Counted from the first letter of the stretch, positions 8,949-18,116 are shown. The stretch is DNA of 64,000 bases from CAIJXB01 sp964439595 (GCA_964439595.1 CAYTOK010000002.1:1-64000), one strand, 5' to 3'. Numbers and translations are program-made. The notes: a model not told the origin generated them from the letters alone.

Positions 8949-8976
8949 AAAAGGCCCTTTAAGAAAGGGCTTTTTC
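8945..8976. terminator. Bidirectional terminator between proC and putP
   Basis: The stem AAGGCCCTTT/AAAGGGCTTTTT is flanked by A and T runs on both sides, so it can stop transcription from either convergent gene. Confidence 0.85.
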
Positions 8977-10392
8977 TTTCTTTGCCTCTGCTAAAGCTGC
9001 TGTAATCCAAATAGAAAGAAAGCTGGCAGCAAACCCGATAAGAATAGGATCGATTGGAAGGTGAAGTGTTTTGTTTATCCAAGGCCAAAGGGCTGAGAAG
9101 ATTCCTCCGGATAAGATCCCGGCCCAAGCAATCGAGGTGCTCGTTTTTTTAGAGTATAGGGAATAAATTAGAATGGGGCCAAAAGAAGCTCCAAGACCTG
9201 ACCAAGCATATAATACGAGCTCATATACCGTATTAATTTTATAGAAGGCAATTAAGAAGGCGATAAGGGCAATGCCAAGGGTGCTTAGTCTAGAAACTAA
9301 AAGAAGCTCTTTAGAAGAAGCGTCTTTTTTAAAGGTTCTTTTGTAGATGTCTTCTGTGAAAGTAGAGCAAAGAACAAGTATTTGAGAGCTCATGACATTC
9401 ATGCAGGCTGCAATGATTGCACAAAGCATTAATCCAATCAAAAAAGGATGGAAAGAGGTTTTAACGATTTCAATAAAAATCATTTCAGAGTTTTCTATGC
9501 CTTGTTGGAAAAAAGCTATACCAACCAACCCGACTAAAACAGCAGCTCCAAGAGATAGTACCATCCAAGACATCCCAATGATTTGTGATTTGGTGATTTC
9601 ACTGGCGTGTTTAATTCCCATGAATTTTGTAATAATGGTCGGTTGTCCAAAATAGCCAAGGCCCCATCCAAGCATAACACCGATGATTTGGAGTGTTGTT
9701 TGCAAGGAAAGTGGGGGAAAAGAGATTAGTGTAGAGCTTCTTAGTGCAGCAGCTTCTTGAATTCCGACAAAACCTCCGACCTTACCAAAAATAAAACAAG
9801 GAACAAAAACGATGATAGCCATAAGGAAAAGACCTTGAAAAAGATCAATCCAGGCAAGGGTTCTATAGCCGCCGATAAGAACGTATGGCAGGGTTACTAA
9901 TATACTAAGAAGCGTAGCTAGCTCATAAGAGATGGGAAAAAGACTTTCTAGTAATATTCCAAGAGCCATTAATCCCACTGAAACATACAAGATATAAAAA
10001 AAAGAACAAAGGATAGCAGCAGTTAGCCTTAAGGATCCGGAGTCATCTTTAAAATGATCTCCTAGGTAGGAAAAGAAAGTGAGGCTTCCAGATTTTTCTG
10101 TAGCCACACGCACCTTTCTTGCGATAAAGTGCCAATTTAAAAACATGCAGAGGGTTAATCCCACTGCAATCCAAATCTTTTCGACTCCATAGAGAAAAAT
10201 CATAGAAGGAAATGCCATAAATAACCATCCGCTCATATCGCTTGCATGGGCAGCTAAAGCGGTTACCCAATAATTTAAAGACCGGTTTCCTAAAATAAAG
10301 TCAGATGAACTGATTTTCTTTTTATAAACAGTAGCTCCAATAAGCAAAATACAAGAAAAATAGAGAAAAAAGGCTCCCAGTTCATACAGCAT
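8959..10392 (-). CDS. putP: Sodium:proline symporter (SSS family)
   Basis: A 477-residue protein with about 13 transmembrane segments of the sodium:solute symporter family. Characteristic stretches are the early SSDFILGNRSLNYWVTALAA, the ASDMSGWLFMAFP segment, and GYFGQPTIITKFMGIKHASE, which resembles PutP of other bacteria. It would import proline with Na+ across the inner membrane, relevant to an intracellular bacterium that scavenges amino acids. An AGGAGA element sits 6 bases before the ATG at 10392. The proC gene is the convergent neighbour. Confidence 0.9.
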   Translation of the reverse strand: MLYELGAFFLYFSCILLIGATVYKKKISSSDFILGNRSLNYWVTALAAHASDMSGWLFMAFPSMIFLYGVEKIWIAVGLTLCMFLNWHFIARKVRVATEKSGSLTFFSYLGDHFKDDSGSLRLTAAILCSFFYILYVSVGLMALGILLESLFPISYELATLLSILVTLPYVLIGGYRTLAWIDLFQGLFLMAIIVFVPCFIFGKVGGFVGIQEAAALRSSTLISFPPLSLQTTLQIIGVMLGWGLGYFGQPTIITKFMGIKHASEITKSQIIGMSWMVLSLGAAVLVGLVGIAFFQQGIENSEMIFIEIVKTSFHPFLIGLMLCAIIAACMNVMSSQILVLCSTFTEDIYKRTFKKDASSKELLLVSRLSTLGIALIAFLIAFYKINTVYELVLYAWSGLGASFGPILIYSLYSKKTSTSIAWAGILSGGIFSALWPWINKTLHLPIDPILIGFAASFLSIWITAALAEAKKEKALS

Positions 10393-10527
10393 AAAAGTCT
10401 CCTAAAGTTGGGAAGATTCTAAAAGCTTTTAGGTATAATTGTATAGGGAAATGATTTTTTATCTTTGGAAGATAAGGGTGTCACGATGGTTCTTTCCGTG
10501 ACACCAAAGAAACGAGCTTTAGCCTTC

Positions 10528-10977
10528 TTATTTTGTAAAGTGATGTATGGCGTTTTCTATTAGTCCAACAGGGCCTGTGATAAAATCATCGAAATTTTCT
10601 ACTGCGTGACCGTATTTTCTTGTAGGAGCGGTGTGTTCTAGAATGTAAACTCCCGCAGCTCCGCCTGCAAGTCCAACTGCGAGGCCTGTAAAAGAAGCTG
10701 AGCTGACAGCTGTAGCCGTTGCTACTACCGCACTATAGATTAGCCAGCTTCCTGCTGCAATAGCAAGCGCTGGAGGATTTAGAACAGCTCCTGCTGTGAC
10801 AGCTACTCCTAGGGAAAGCCCTAACTGATATGTAGCTAGCATTCCTATTGCCGCTAAAGCAACACGGAAAATTGTTATGCGTAAATCTTTTTTTTTATCA
10901 TCGTCTAGAGCGTCTTCCTGAGTTGAGATTGTTAGAATTTCTCTAAATGGTTGTGGGAATATTTTATAAAAACTCAT
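10528..10977 (-). CDS. Inc-like membrane protein, paralogue of the 63.2 kb gene
   Basis: A 149-residue protein. A charged N terminus is followed by two long Ala/Gly/Leu-rich hydrophobic lobes (about 33-70 and 72-112) and a polar C-terminal tail. The arrangement LRITIFRVALAAIGMLATYQ, then a second lobe with GSWLIYSAVV, parallels the protein encoded at 63153-63638 (LKTAIHITLAVAGVFATY, then GGWGMYMGVH), so they look paralogous. Bilobed hydrophobic pairs are typical of chlamydial inclusion membrane proteins, but that assignment is inference. AAAGGACAACC precedes the ATG. Confidence 0.65.
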   Translation of the reverse strand: MSFYKIFPQPFREILTISTQEDALDDDKKKDLRITIFRVALAAIGMLATYQLGLSLGVAVTAGAVLNPPALAIAAGSWLIYSAVVATATAVSSASFTGLAVGLAGGAAGVYILEHTAPTRKYGHAVENFDDFITGPVGLIENAIHHFTK

Positions 10978-11366
10978 AGGTTGTCCTTTTGTTTTAAGCT
11001 CAAGAAAATATTAATTTTCAACTAGCATTATATCGGTTTTTTTTGATAATAGCAACTGTTTTCTTTTAATTTCTTAAAATCTATTTCTATTTTTTTCTTT
11101 TAAATTTATACTAATTTCTTAGGTCTTTTTTAGAGTGAATGGACTGGCGGGGTCGGTCTTTTTGTATATTATTTATTTTATTTATAGCATCAAAAATAAT
11201 TTAACTATTTATGTAAAAAATAAATTTATAATAATGTTTCGTCTTGAGAGGGAGGGGTTTTTGTTAATTTTCTTATTTTTTACAGAATTTCCCCTTGCGA
11301 AAATTTAGGTTAACTGCTATTTTAACCGATAATTATCTAGAAAAAGTTTAGACCCAGGGCTTACAT
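10978..11366. other. Intergenic gap between divergent genes, 389 bp
   Basis: Very AT-rich DNA between a leftward membrane protein gene and the rightward Sua5-type gene. It must hold two divergent promoters, but I cannot place them with confidence. No RNA gene or small ORF with a good ribosome site is visible. Confidence 0.5.
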
Positions 11367-12374
11367 ATGTATTCCGGAAAAACAGAGCTTATTTACGAGA
11401 AAGATCTTGGAAGGGCCGTAGAAATCTTACTGCAGGAAGGGATTATTGCATTTCCCACAGAGACAGTCTATGGACTTGGTGCTTGTATTTTTTTAGAAAA
11501 GGCTATTCAGAAAATTTTTGCAGCAAAGAGAAGGCCTAAAGATAATCCGGTTATTGCCCATATTAGCGACCTTGCTTCTGTGGAGCAAATCGCTCATAAT
11601 GTGCCCTCTGTTTTTTATAAGCTGGCAGAACACTTTTTTCCTGGTCCTTTAACTCTAGTTGTTCCGAAAGCTTCCCGCGTTCCAGCTATTGTATCAGCTG
11701 GGTTGCCTACAATTGGTATTAGAATGCCGAACCATCCGCTTGCTTTGAGGTTAATTCATTTGACGGGCCAGCCCTTAGTTGCTCCTTCTGCAAACCTATC
11801 AGGAAAGCCCAGCGCTACAGATTTTTTACACGTATTGGAAGATTTTGAGGGAGAGATTCCTGGGGTAATCGTAGGACAAGGATCTGGTTTAGAGCCCTGT
11901 CATATTGGAATAGAATCTACTGTTGTTTCCTTGTTAAAAGGAAAAATAGAGGTTTTACGCCCAGGATCCATCAGTAAAGAAGAGATAGAAGAATGTTTAC
12001 AGATGCCTGTATCGATATATTCAGGAGGGGAAAAAGGAACTTCATTATCTCCCGGAATGAAATACAAGCACTACGCTCCTGATGCAAAGGTTTTTCTCTA
12101 CGATAACTTAGAAGGTGTAATTGAGCGTTGTAAGCATGAACCAGACCTTAAGAGAATGATTCTTTCTAACGAAGGTCATCCTTATATAGAAAGGGTTGCT
12201 AGGTTTCCTTTAGCATCTCCTTCATTTTACTCAAGACTACGTATGGCAGATAGATGTCAATATGAGGAAATTTTAATTGTTTGTGATCCAACAATTAAAA
12301 AAGACTTTGGGCTTATGAACCGTATTGAAAAGGCTTCTGGAGAAACTGTTCAATACTCATCATCTGTCTATTAA
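11367..12374 (+). CDS. Threonylcarbamoyl-AMP synthase, Sua5 type
   Basis: This enzyme makes threonylcarbamoyl-AMP from Thr, bicarbonate and ATP for t6A37 modification of ANN-decoding tRNAs. The YrdC/TsaC domain has GIIAFPTETVYGLG, AKRRPKDNPVIAHI, IGIRMPNHPLALRLI and APSANLSGKPSATD. At 335 residues it has the extra C-terminal Sua5 domain, entered by the SPGMKYKHYAP linker. No strong ribosome site precedes the ATG at 11367. Its 3' end overlaps the convergent membrane protein gene by 15 bases. Confidence 0.93.
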   Translation: MYSGKTELIYEKDLGRAVEILLQEGIIAFPTETVYGLGACIFLEKAIQKIFAAKRRPKDNPVIAHISDLASVEQIAHNVPSVFYKLAEHFFPGPLTLVVPKASRVPAIVSAGLPTIGIRMPNHPLALRLIHLTGQPLVAPSANLSGKPSATDFLHVLEDFEGEIPGVIVGQGSGLEPCHIGIESTVVSLLKGKIEVLRPGSISKEEIEECLQMPVSIYSGGEKGTSLSPGMKYKHYAPDAKVFLYDNLEGVIERCKHEPDLKRMILSNEGHPYIERVARFPLASPSFYSRLRMADRCQYEEILIVCDPTIKKDFGLMNRIEKASGETVQYSSSVY

Positions 12375-13145
12375 ATTATAGGATCCTTCTTGTGGATTTT
12401 TTTTTAGGTCAACTAGAGGGTAGTATTTACTTTTAATAGAAGCTGACTTAATCCAGAATAATCTAATTTTTTGACGGTAAAATAACTTTTCCCAAAAGAC
12501 CCACTGTAAATAATCTAGCCCTTTCCTATTTTGCTGTATTTGTAGAGTTGTCGTGGGCAGTTTTCCTATTTTTTCCGTAGAGACGTAATCGCTTTGAATG
12601 CATTCTATTTCAATAATATCAAAGCAGCCAAAAAAATGAAGCCAGGGGCTTATTTCTAAAATTTTATATCTTACCCCTAAGATTTCTCCTAAAAAAAATT
12701 CTGTTTTTTTTGTATTTAAAAATTCTATTTCCACTTCATAAGAAGGGAGTTTTTCTTGCTTAAGGGGTTCATTTGCCATTTTCCACTCTACATCTTGCAA
12801 TTGAGATTTGCCTTTCATATGTAAAGTAAGAGGGGAGGGTCTATAGGGATAAAGAGAAATCAAGCTCATAAGGATAAGAAAAAGCAAAAAAACAAGATGT
12901 ATTAAAAACGAAAAGGATCTTTTTTTTAGGAGGTACTCTCCTAGGATAAGCAAACCGCACCCTATGATAAAAAAAAGAAGACCGGGAAAGCGGAAGAGAA
13001 ATGCGCCTAAAATGGAGTAGGAAAAACCAAGAAAGAATAAAATGGATTTTTTGAAAATATTCTTTTTTTTCATGAGTAAAAAACAGTGAATTCCTAAAAA
13101 AAAAGAAAGGAAGGAAAAAAAACAAAATAGGTTGTTAGCTATCAT
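12360..13145 (-). CDS. Membrane protein of unknown function
   Basis: A 261-residue protein with three to four hydrophobic segments in the first 110 residues, rich in Phe and Leu. A soluble-looking domain of about 150 residues with alternating beta-type segments follows. I do not recognise the family. The ATG overlaps the end of the upstream SMR transporter gene by 11 bases, suggesting translational coupling. No signal-peptidase site is obvious. The 3' end overlaps the Sua5-type gene. Confidence 0.65.
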   Translation of the reverse strand: MIANNLFCFFSFLSFFLGIHCFLLMKKKNIFKKSILFFLGFSYSILGAFLFRFPGLLFFIIGCGLLILGEYLLKKRSFSFLIHLVFLLFLILMSLISLYPYRPSPLTLHMKGKSQLQDVEWKMANEPLKQEKLPSYEVEIEFLNTKKTEFFLGEILGVRYKILEISPWLHFFGCFDIIEIECIQSDYVSTEKIGKLPTTTLQIQQNRKGLDYLQWVFWEKLFYRQKIRLFWIKSASIKSKYYPLVDLKKNPQEGSYNLIDR

Positions 13146-13461
13146 GGATTAGCTTAAGTCCTATAATGCCAATAACGATAAGTGCAATAGAGATTATTCT
13201 TATCACATGGTAGGATTCATTAAAGAAAATAATGCCTGAGATCACAGTTCCAGCCGTACCAATTCCTGCCCAAATAGCGTAAGCCGTCCCAATTGGAATT
13301 ACCTTCATAGCCTGTGAAATACAAAAAAAACTAAGACAGACAAACATTCCTGTAATTAAACTGGGAATTAATTTGCTGAACCCATGAGTGTATTTTAAGG
13401 CAACGGTAAAGCAGATTTCAAAAAAGCCTGCAAGAAGAAGAAAAAACCAAGCAATAGGCAT
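13135..13461 (-). CDS. SMR-family transporter, Gdx/SugE-like
   Basis: A 108-residue, four-helix small multidrug resistance protein. The membrane glutamate is in LLAGFFEICFTVALKYT, and GTAYAIWAGIGTAGTVISG matches the Gdx (SugE) subtype better than EmrE, whose motif is AYAIWSGVG. Gdx proteins export guanidinium; the substrate here is not proven. I placed the start at 13461 (MPIAW), since the longer frame adds a non-membrane leader of 20 residues. The downstream membrane protein gene overlaps it. Confidence 0.87.
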   Translation of the reverse strand: MPIAWFFLLLAGFFEICFTVALKYTHGFSKLIPSLITGMFVCLSFFCISQAMKVIPIGTAYAIWAGIGTAGTVISGIIFFNESYHVIRIISIALIVIGIIGLKLIHDS

Positions 13462-13527
13462 AGTACAAACTCTCTTAAGTGAAGTTGAAATGATTATAGG
13501 ATATGTGCAATGATAAAACAACCCTTA

Positions 13528-14118
13528 TCATGAAAAAAAACTCATTCGTCCATTCCAAAGAATGATTGAGGGGGTTTCTTGCAAATGACCTAGAATAGAA
13601 ATTGAGCCGGTATTTAAAGAAAAATTATCCCCAAAAGAAAGAGGGAGTTTCAGCCATAAAGTGGCTAAGGCTCTAAGAAAGTGGCCGCTAGAAAATAGGA
13701 TAACATTCCCTTGGCAGGCCTCTATTTTAGCAAGGACTCGATGAACTCTTTGTTCTATATCTACTAGGGATTCTCCTCCCGGTGCTCCTTTAGTGAAAAT
13801 AGACCAAGAGGGGTCTGTCTTATGGATTTCCTCGGAGGTAAGACCCTCATAGCTTCCGTAGTTCCATTCGTAGAGGTCTTTATCAAGACTCATAGGTACG
13901 TCCAGTTCCATGAGATCAAATGTCTCTTTAGCTCTTTGCAGAGGGCTTACAAATGCTTTTTCAAAGTTGAAATGGTTTTTTTTTAGTAGGGGGGCTAATG
14001 ATAAAGCTTCTTTTTTTCCAGTTTCTATAAGAGGAATGTCTGTTAGTCCAGTGTGCTTTCCACTTGAAGACCAGCTAGTTTCTCCATGCCTGATTAATAC
14101 TACCTTTTTAGATTCCAT
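13528..14118 (-). CDS. Histidine phosphatase family protein (GpmB/CobC-like)
   Basis: The catalytic LIRHGETSW lies near the N terminus, with FVSPLQRAKETFDLM, the acid motif YEWNYGSYEGLTSEEI and late SSGHFLRALA carrying the second His. This is the two-histidine phosphatase superfamily. The substrate (sugar phosphate, phosphoglycerate or ribazole phosphate) cannot be told from sequence. I chose ATG 14118 because GAAGGAG precedes it by 6 bases; an upstream ATG at 14169 would add 17 residues. It ends close to the SMR gene start, so the two may be cotranscribed. Confidence 0.88.
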   Translation of the reverse strand: MESKKVVLIRHGETSWSSSGKHTGLTDIPLIETGKKEALSLAPLLKKNHFNFEKAFVSPLQRAKETFDLMELDVPMSLDKDLYEWNYGSYEGLTSEEIHKTDPSWSIFTKGAPGGESLVDIEQRVHRVLAKIEACQGNVILFSSGHFLRALATLWLKLPLSFGDNFSLNTGSISILGHLQETPSIILWNGRMSFFS

Positions 14119-14365
14119 TTTGACTCCTTCGGCTAGTCTCTTTATAGGAATTTTTTTTAATTTTATCAATAGGTATCTTGTTCTTTTTGGGAAAATTTCT
14201 AATTATAAAATACAAAGTAAGGCAAGCTGCTAAGATGATTATTGGAAAAAGTTAGCAAGATAGCGATTTTTTGAAAAATTTTTAGGAATTGCAAATTCGA
14301 AATCGAAGGAAAGGTGGGCAATTTGCATAATATCTCTTGACGGCAAAAGGGGCATTGGACAAAAA

Positions 14366-14393
14366 TGTAGGTAAATGACAACATTTACAGACA
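14366..14393. promoter_or_regulatory. Palindrome upstream of abiEi, candidate operator
   Basis: GTAAATG (14371-14377) and CATTTAC (14382-14388) form a 7-bp inverted repeat around ACAA. The outer TGT/ACA bases extend it to 10 of 12 matches per arm. It ends only about 10 bases before the antitoxin start codon. AbiEi antitoxins are known to repress their own operon by binding inverted repeats, so this is a candidate operator. Confidence 0.55.
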
Positions 14394-14403
14394 AAACTGT
14401 CCC

Positions 14404-15015
14404 ATGAATATAACAGCAATACCAACAGCTATAGAACTCTTTAAAAAGAACCACGGATTGCTTCGGACTGCAGAGGCTCTCCGACTCGGCATCCATCACC
14501 GAACCTTGTATCAGATGCGGGATAGAGGGCTTCTAGAACAGCTCGCCAGAGGAGTTTTTAGACTCATTGAGGTACCGGACTTCTCCGAACCCGATTTGGT
14601 GCTGGTCTCCAAGAAAATTCCAAATGGTATTATATGTCTGATTTCGGCCTTGGCCTATTATGAAATCACAACCCAGATTCCTCATTTTGTCTACGTCGCT
14701 ATCCCAACCAGCTCTCGACGTTCTAGCTTGGACTACCCTCCAATCCGCTACTTCTATTATTCGGATAACGTTTATCACACGGGCGTTGAGACCCTGCTAA
14801 TTGGCGGATACCCGGTTAAAATTTATGACATCGAAAAGACTCTCGCAGATTGCGTGAAGTTCCGGAACAAAATCGGGATGGACATTGTCATTGAGGCATT
14901 AAAGATGTACTGGCAGCGCCCAGGACCTAAAATCGATAAATTATTCGAATATGCGAAAGTAAATCGCGTCGAAAAAATCTTGCAACCGATAATGGAAGCA
15001 ATAGTGAGTCAGTAA
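14404..15015 (+). CDS. abiEi: AbiEi-type antitoxin and transcriptional regulator
   Basis: The N-terminal winged-helix region begins with FKKNHGLLRTAEALRLGI followed by RTLYQMRDRGLLEQLARGVF. The C-terminal antitoxin domain includes HFVYVAIPTSSRR, GVETLLIGGYPVKIYDIEKT and LADCVKFRNKIG. At 203 residues it fits AbiEi of the type IV AbiE abortive-infection toxin-antitoxin family. The ATG at 14404 has no Shine-Dalgarno sequence and follows a palindrome closely, so leaderless initiation is possible. Base composition is clearly more GC-rich than the flanks, indicating recent transfer. The toxin gene starts 2 bases downstream. Confidence 0.92.
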   Translation: MNITAIPTAIELFKKNHGLLRTAEALRLGIHHRTLYQMRDRGLLEQLARGVFRLIEVPDFSEPDLVLVSKKIPNGIICLISALAYYEITTQIPHFVYVAIPTSSRRSSLDYPPIRYFYYSDNVYHTGVETLLIGGYPVKIYDIEKTLADCVKFRNKIGMDIVIEALKMYWQRPGPKIDKLFEYAKVNRVEKILQPIMEAIVSQ

Positions 15016-15017
15016 CC

Positions 15018-15878
15018 ATGGATAAGCCTAAAAAAAATCTTGAGGAATCGATCTATAGCCGTTTGAAAAATGTCGCCAAGGAGCGGAATCGTCCGACGCA
15101 GGAGATCCTTAAATATTATGCGATGGAGCGTTTTTTATATCGTCTTAGCGTATCGCCCTACTGCGGCTCCTTCTACCTGAAGGGGGGCTTGATGTTGATG
15201 GTGTGGGACCCGACGAGCCATCGGGCCACAGTAGACATAGACCTCCTTGCGAAGACACCGAACAACATTCCCAACTTAGGAACCATCATCACCGAGATTT
15301 GTGCGATTAAGGTGGTTCCCGACGGGGTGCTTTTTGCGACAGACTTATTAAAGTTGCAGGAAGCTCAGCTAAACGCAGAATATCGCGGGATCAGCGCGGC
15401 TTTTTCGGCTCAGCTCTTTACGGCAAAGCTGCCGATGAGGATCGATTTCGGGTTTAGCGACACCATTCTACCTCGCCCTGCCAATGTGAAGTATCCCACC
15501 CTTTTAGACCTCCCCGCTCCCAAGCTTAAAGGCTATACACCAGAAACCTCGATAGCAGAAAAGTTTGAATCGATCATTCGGCTGGGAGTCGCCAATACGC
15601 GCATGAAGGACTTTTATGACATCTGGCTCCTGACCCAGCAATTCGATTTCGATCGGCCGGCGCTGTATGCAATCATGCGGCAAGTTCTTAGCAATCGCGG
15701 CACGCCAGCCGGTACTCTTCCGGCCGCATTTTCAGAATCTTTTTATGGAGATTCAATCAAAAAAGACAAGTGGAATGCTTTCTTAAAAGACATCGCGCAC
15801 GAACCTGTCCCGCTAGAAAAAGTAATGCTGGATTTAAGGGTTTATTTTAAAGATTTTATTTCCTATCCCCCTCTTTAA
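15018..15878 (+). CDS. abiEii: AbiEii nucleotidyltransferase toxin
   Basis: A 286-residue member of the AbiEii/AbiGii nucleotidyltransferase family. The nucleotide-binding segment SFYLKGGLML (about 51-60) precedes TVDIDLLAK (about 71-79), with the two Mg-binding aspartates D73 and D75. The later KLKGYTPETSIAEKFESII and MKDFYDIWLL motifs are typical. AbiEii toxins act by NTP transfer and cause growth arrest during phage infection. It is 2 bases downstream of abiEi and shares its elevated GC content, so the two form one acquired operon. Confidence 0.93.
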   Translation: MDKPKKNLEESIYSRLKNVAKERNRPTQEILKYYAMERFLYRLSVSPYCGSFYLKGGLMLMVWDPTSHRATVDIDLLAKTPNNIPNLGTIITEICAIKVVPDGVLFATDLLKLQEAQLNAEYRGISAAFSAQLFTAKLPMRIDFGFSDTILPRPANVKYPTLLDLPAPKLKGYTPETSIAEKFESIIRLGVANTRMKDFYDIWLLTQQFDFDRPALYAIMRQVLSNRGTPAGTLPAAFSESFYGDSIKKDKWNAFLKDIAHEPVPLEKVMLDLRVYFKDFISYPPL

Positions 15879-16026
15879 CCCCGATGATGGGCTAGCACTT
15901 ATTGCAGTTTGGTTACATCCAAAAAAGTTGCCTAATTTTAAAGCTGATTAATATTTAAAATATTAATACAATTAGCAGGAGCCAAAAGCCTTAGATGGAG
16001 GCTCAGCTTTTCTTCTTGGTTATTAA

Positions 16027-16053
16027 AAAAAAAGAAGGTACCCTTCCTTCTTT
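16027..16053. terminator. Hairpin between the AbiE operon and the M3 peptidase gene
   Basis: AAAGAAGG pairs with CCTTCTTT around TACCCTT, with an A run before it and TTTATTT after it. It lies just upstream of the peptidase ribosome site, so it may end the AbiE transcript. Confidence 0.55.
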
Positions 16054-16067
16054 ATTTGGGAGGGTAT

Positions 16068-18116
16068 ATGCCAGTGGTTTTTGTTTTGTTTTTTTGTTTT
16101 TGTATAGCAAATAACTTTGTGGTGAGTTTGGAGCTGCCCTATTTGGAAAGAGCAGAGGATATCGCTCTACTTATTCCAGATAGTGAAGAAGAAATACAGA
16201 AAACTACGCAAATAACAGCTATGCGATTTCAAGAAGAGTTAGACGCTATTATTTCTATAGAAAAAGAACATAGGACTTTTGAAAATACGGTAAAGGCTTG
16301 GGATGTTGCTGTAGGAAAGTTACAGGTTTTTCTGTCTTTTTATGAGGGAATCGGACTTGTCCATCCTAAAAAGCAAATAAGAGAAAGCTCTTTAAAAGCC
16401 CAAAGCCTCTTACAAGAACTTTTTTTTAACACTCTTGCAGACCATCCAGAAATTTATGAAGCTTTTTTTGTTGTAAAAGAAAAAAACGCCTCTTTACCCC
16501 CTTACCAAATGTATTATTTAGAAGAGCTTCTTTTAGAGTTTGAACGTTTAGGATGCCACTTAGATGCGGAAATAAGAAAAGAAATAAGTCTAAAACAACG
16601 TGTCATTGGAGATCTTTGCGCTACTTTTCAAAGAAACATTCAGGAAGATGCTAGGAGCCTTTTAGTTTTAGAAAAAGAATTAAGGGGACTTTCTAAAGGT
16701 TTTATTTCTTCCTTAGAAAAAAGTGATGAAGGTATGTGTAAATTGACTTTGGATTATCCAACGTATTTTTCCGTTATTCGTAACTGTTCTAATGTAGATG
16801 TTAGAAAGCAACTTTTTCAACTTTTTAATAGCAGGGCGTATCCTTCTAATGAAAAGGTTCTTCACTCTTTAATTAAGGAAAGAGATCTTCTTGCAAAGCT
16901 TCTTGGCTTTTCTTCCTTTGCCGAATATGATTTGCAGCAGCAAATGGCTAAAAAAGTAGATCAAGTAGAGCTGTTTCTTTCTACACTTTCTCAGGCTGCA
17001 GCTAAAAAAACGCAGCTTGAATTTCAAGCTGCGATTGAATTTTTACCAGAGGGAGTTTCTTTAACCCCTCAGGGTAAATTATATGCTTATGATGTGCCTT
17101 TTGTATTTAATCAGTATAGAAAAAAGCAATTTTTAGTAGATGAATTAGAGGTTGCTGAGTATTTTCCGATAGACAAAGTGATAGAGGGGCTTATTTCTAT
17201 CTATGAACCTTTTTTGGGATTAAGAATACAAGAAGTAGAAGTGCCTCTTTGGGATGAAAAATTACAGGTTTTAGAGCTTAGTAGTAAAGCATCTCAAGAT
17301 GTTTTAGGATATGTCATTTTAGATTTATTTCCTCGAGAAAACAAATACACTCACGCTTGTGAGTGTATGCTTATTCCTGCATATCAAGAGGGAAATAGGA
17401 GATATAAGGCACTTTCTTTAGTGGTGACTAATTTCCCCATGCCTTCTTTAGAAAAACCTTCTTTACTAACGCACGAACAAGTTAGAACGCTTTTTCATGA
17501 ATTTGGGCATGCTACCCATGAAATTTTGGGTAGCAGTGATTTAATGGCTTTTTGTGGAACTAGGGTGAAAACAGATTTTGTAGAGATGCCTTCTCAGCTA
17601 TTAGAAAGTTGGCTCTGGGAGCCATCTATTTTAAGAAAGATGACATCTCATTATGTTACAGGAGAACCTTTGCCTGAAGAAAAGATAAGAAGGCTTTTAG
17701 AAACAAAAAATAGCGAGTCAGGTTTTTGGGTGGAAAGACAGTGCTTTTTAGCTAGTCTTTCTTTAGAGTGTTTTAAAGAAGGGTCTAGTAAAGACCCTTT
17801 AAAACTTTTTGAAGAAGTAAGAAATCGCTTTTTGGGTGCATATTTTTTTGAAGAGGATAATTTTTTTCCTCTTTCTTTTGGTCATTTAGATGGTTATTCA
17901 GCTAAATATTACAGTTATCTATGGTCGAAGGTATTTTCTGCTGATGTTTTTTCTAAAATAAAAGAAGAAGGTCTTTTAAATTCTGCAACGGGGACTGTTT
18001 ATATTGAAAAGATTATCGGGAAAGGAGGGGAGCAAGACCCTGGTGAAATGCTTGAGGATTTTTTAGGAAGGAAGCCTTCTTTGGAATCTTTTATAGAAAG
18101 TTTAGGAGTCTTCTGA
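16068..18116 (+). CDS. M3-family oligopeptidase (thimet/oligopeptidase A type), probably exported
   Basis: The zinc motif HEFGHATHE sits at about residue 477, with the third ligand Glu about 25-30 residues later near DFVEMPSQLLESW, a family hallmark. C-terminal FGHLDGYSAKYYSYLWSK also matches M3A peptidases. Such enzymes cut short peptides. The N terminus VVFVLFFCFCIANNFVVSLE is a likely signal peptide, unusual for the normally cytosolic family. I moved the start from TTG 16056 to ATG 16068, preceded by GGGAGGG; spacing is tight. It has 682 residues. Confidence 0.93.
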   Translation: MPVVFVLFFCFCIANNFVVSLELPYLERAEDIALLIPDSEEEIQKTTQITAMRFQEELDAIISIEKEHRTFENTVKAWDVAVGKLQVFLSFYEGIGLVHPKKQIRESSLKAQSLLQELFFNTLADHPEIYEAFFVVKEKNASLPPYQMYYLEELLLEFERLGCHLDAEIRKEISLKQRVIGDLCATFQRNIQEDARSLLVLEKELRGLSKGFISSLEKSDEGMCKLTLDYPTYFSVIRNCSNVDVRKQLFQLFNSRAYPSNEKVLHSLIKERDLLAKLLGFSSFAEYDLQQQMAKKVDQVELFLSTLSQAAAKKTQLEFQAAIEFLPEGVSLTPQGKLYAYDVPFVFNQYRKKQFLVDELEVAEYFPIDKVIEGLISIYEPFLGLRIQEVEVPLWDEKLQVLELSSKASQDVLGYVILDLFPRENKYTHACECMLIPAYQEGNRRYKALSLVVTNFPMPSLEKPSLLTHEQVRTLFHEFGHATHEILGSSDLMAFCGTRVKTDFVEMPSQLLESWLWEPSILRKMTSHYVTGEPLPEEKIRRLLETKNSESGFWVERQCFLASLSLECFKEGSSKDPLKLFEEVRNRFLGAYFFEEDNFFPLSFGHLDGYSAKYYSYLWSKVFSADVFSKIKEEGLLNSATGTVYIEKIIGKGGEQDPGEMLEDFLGRKPSLESFIESLGVF

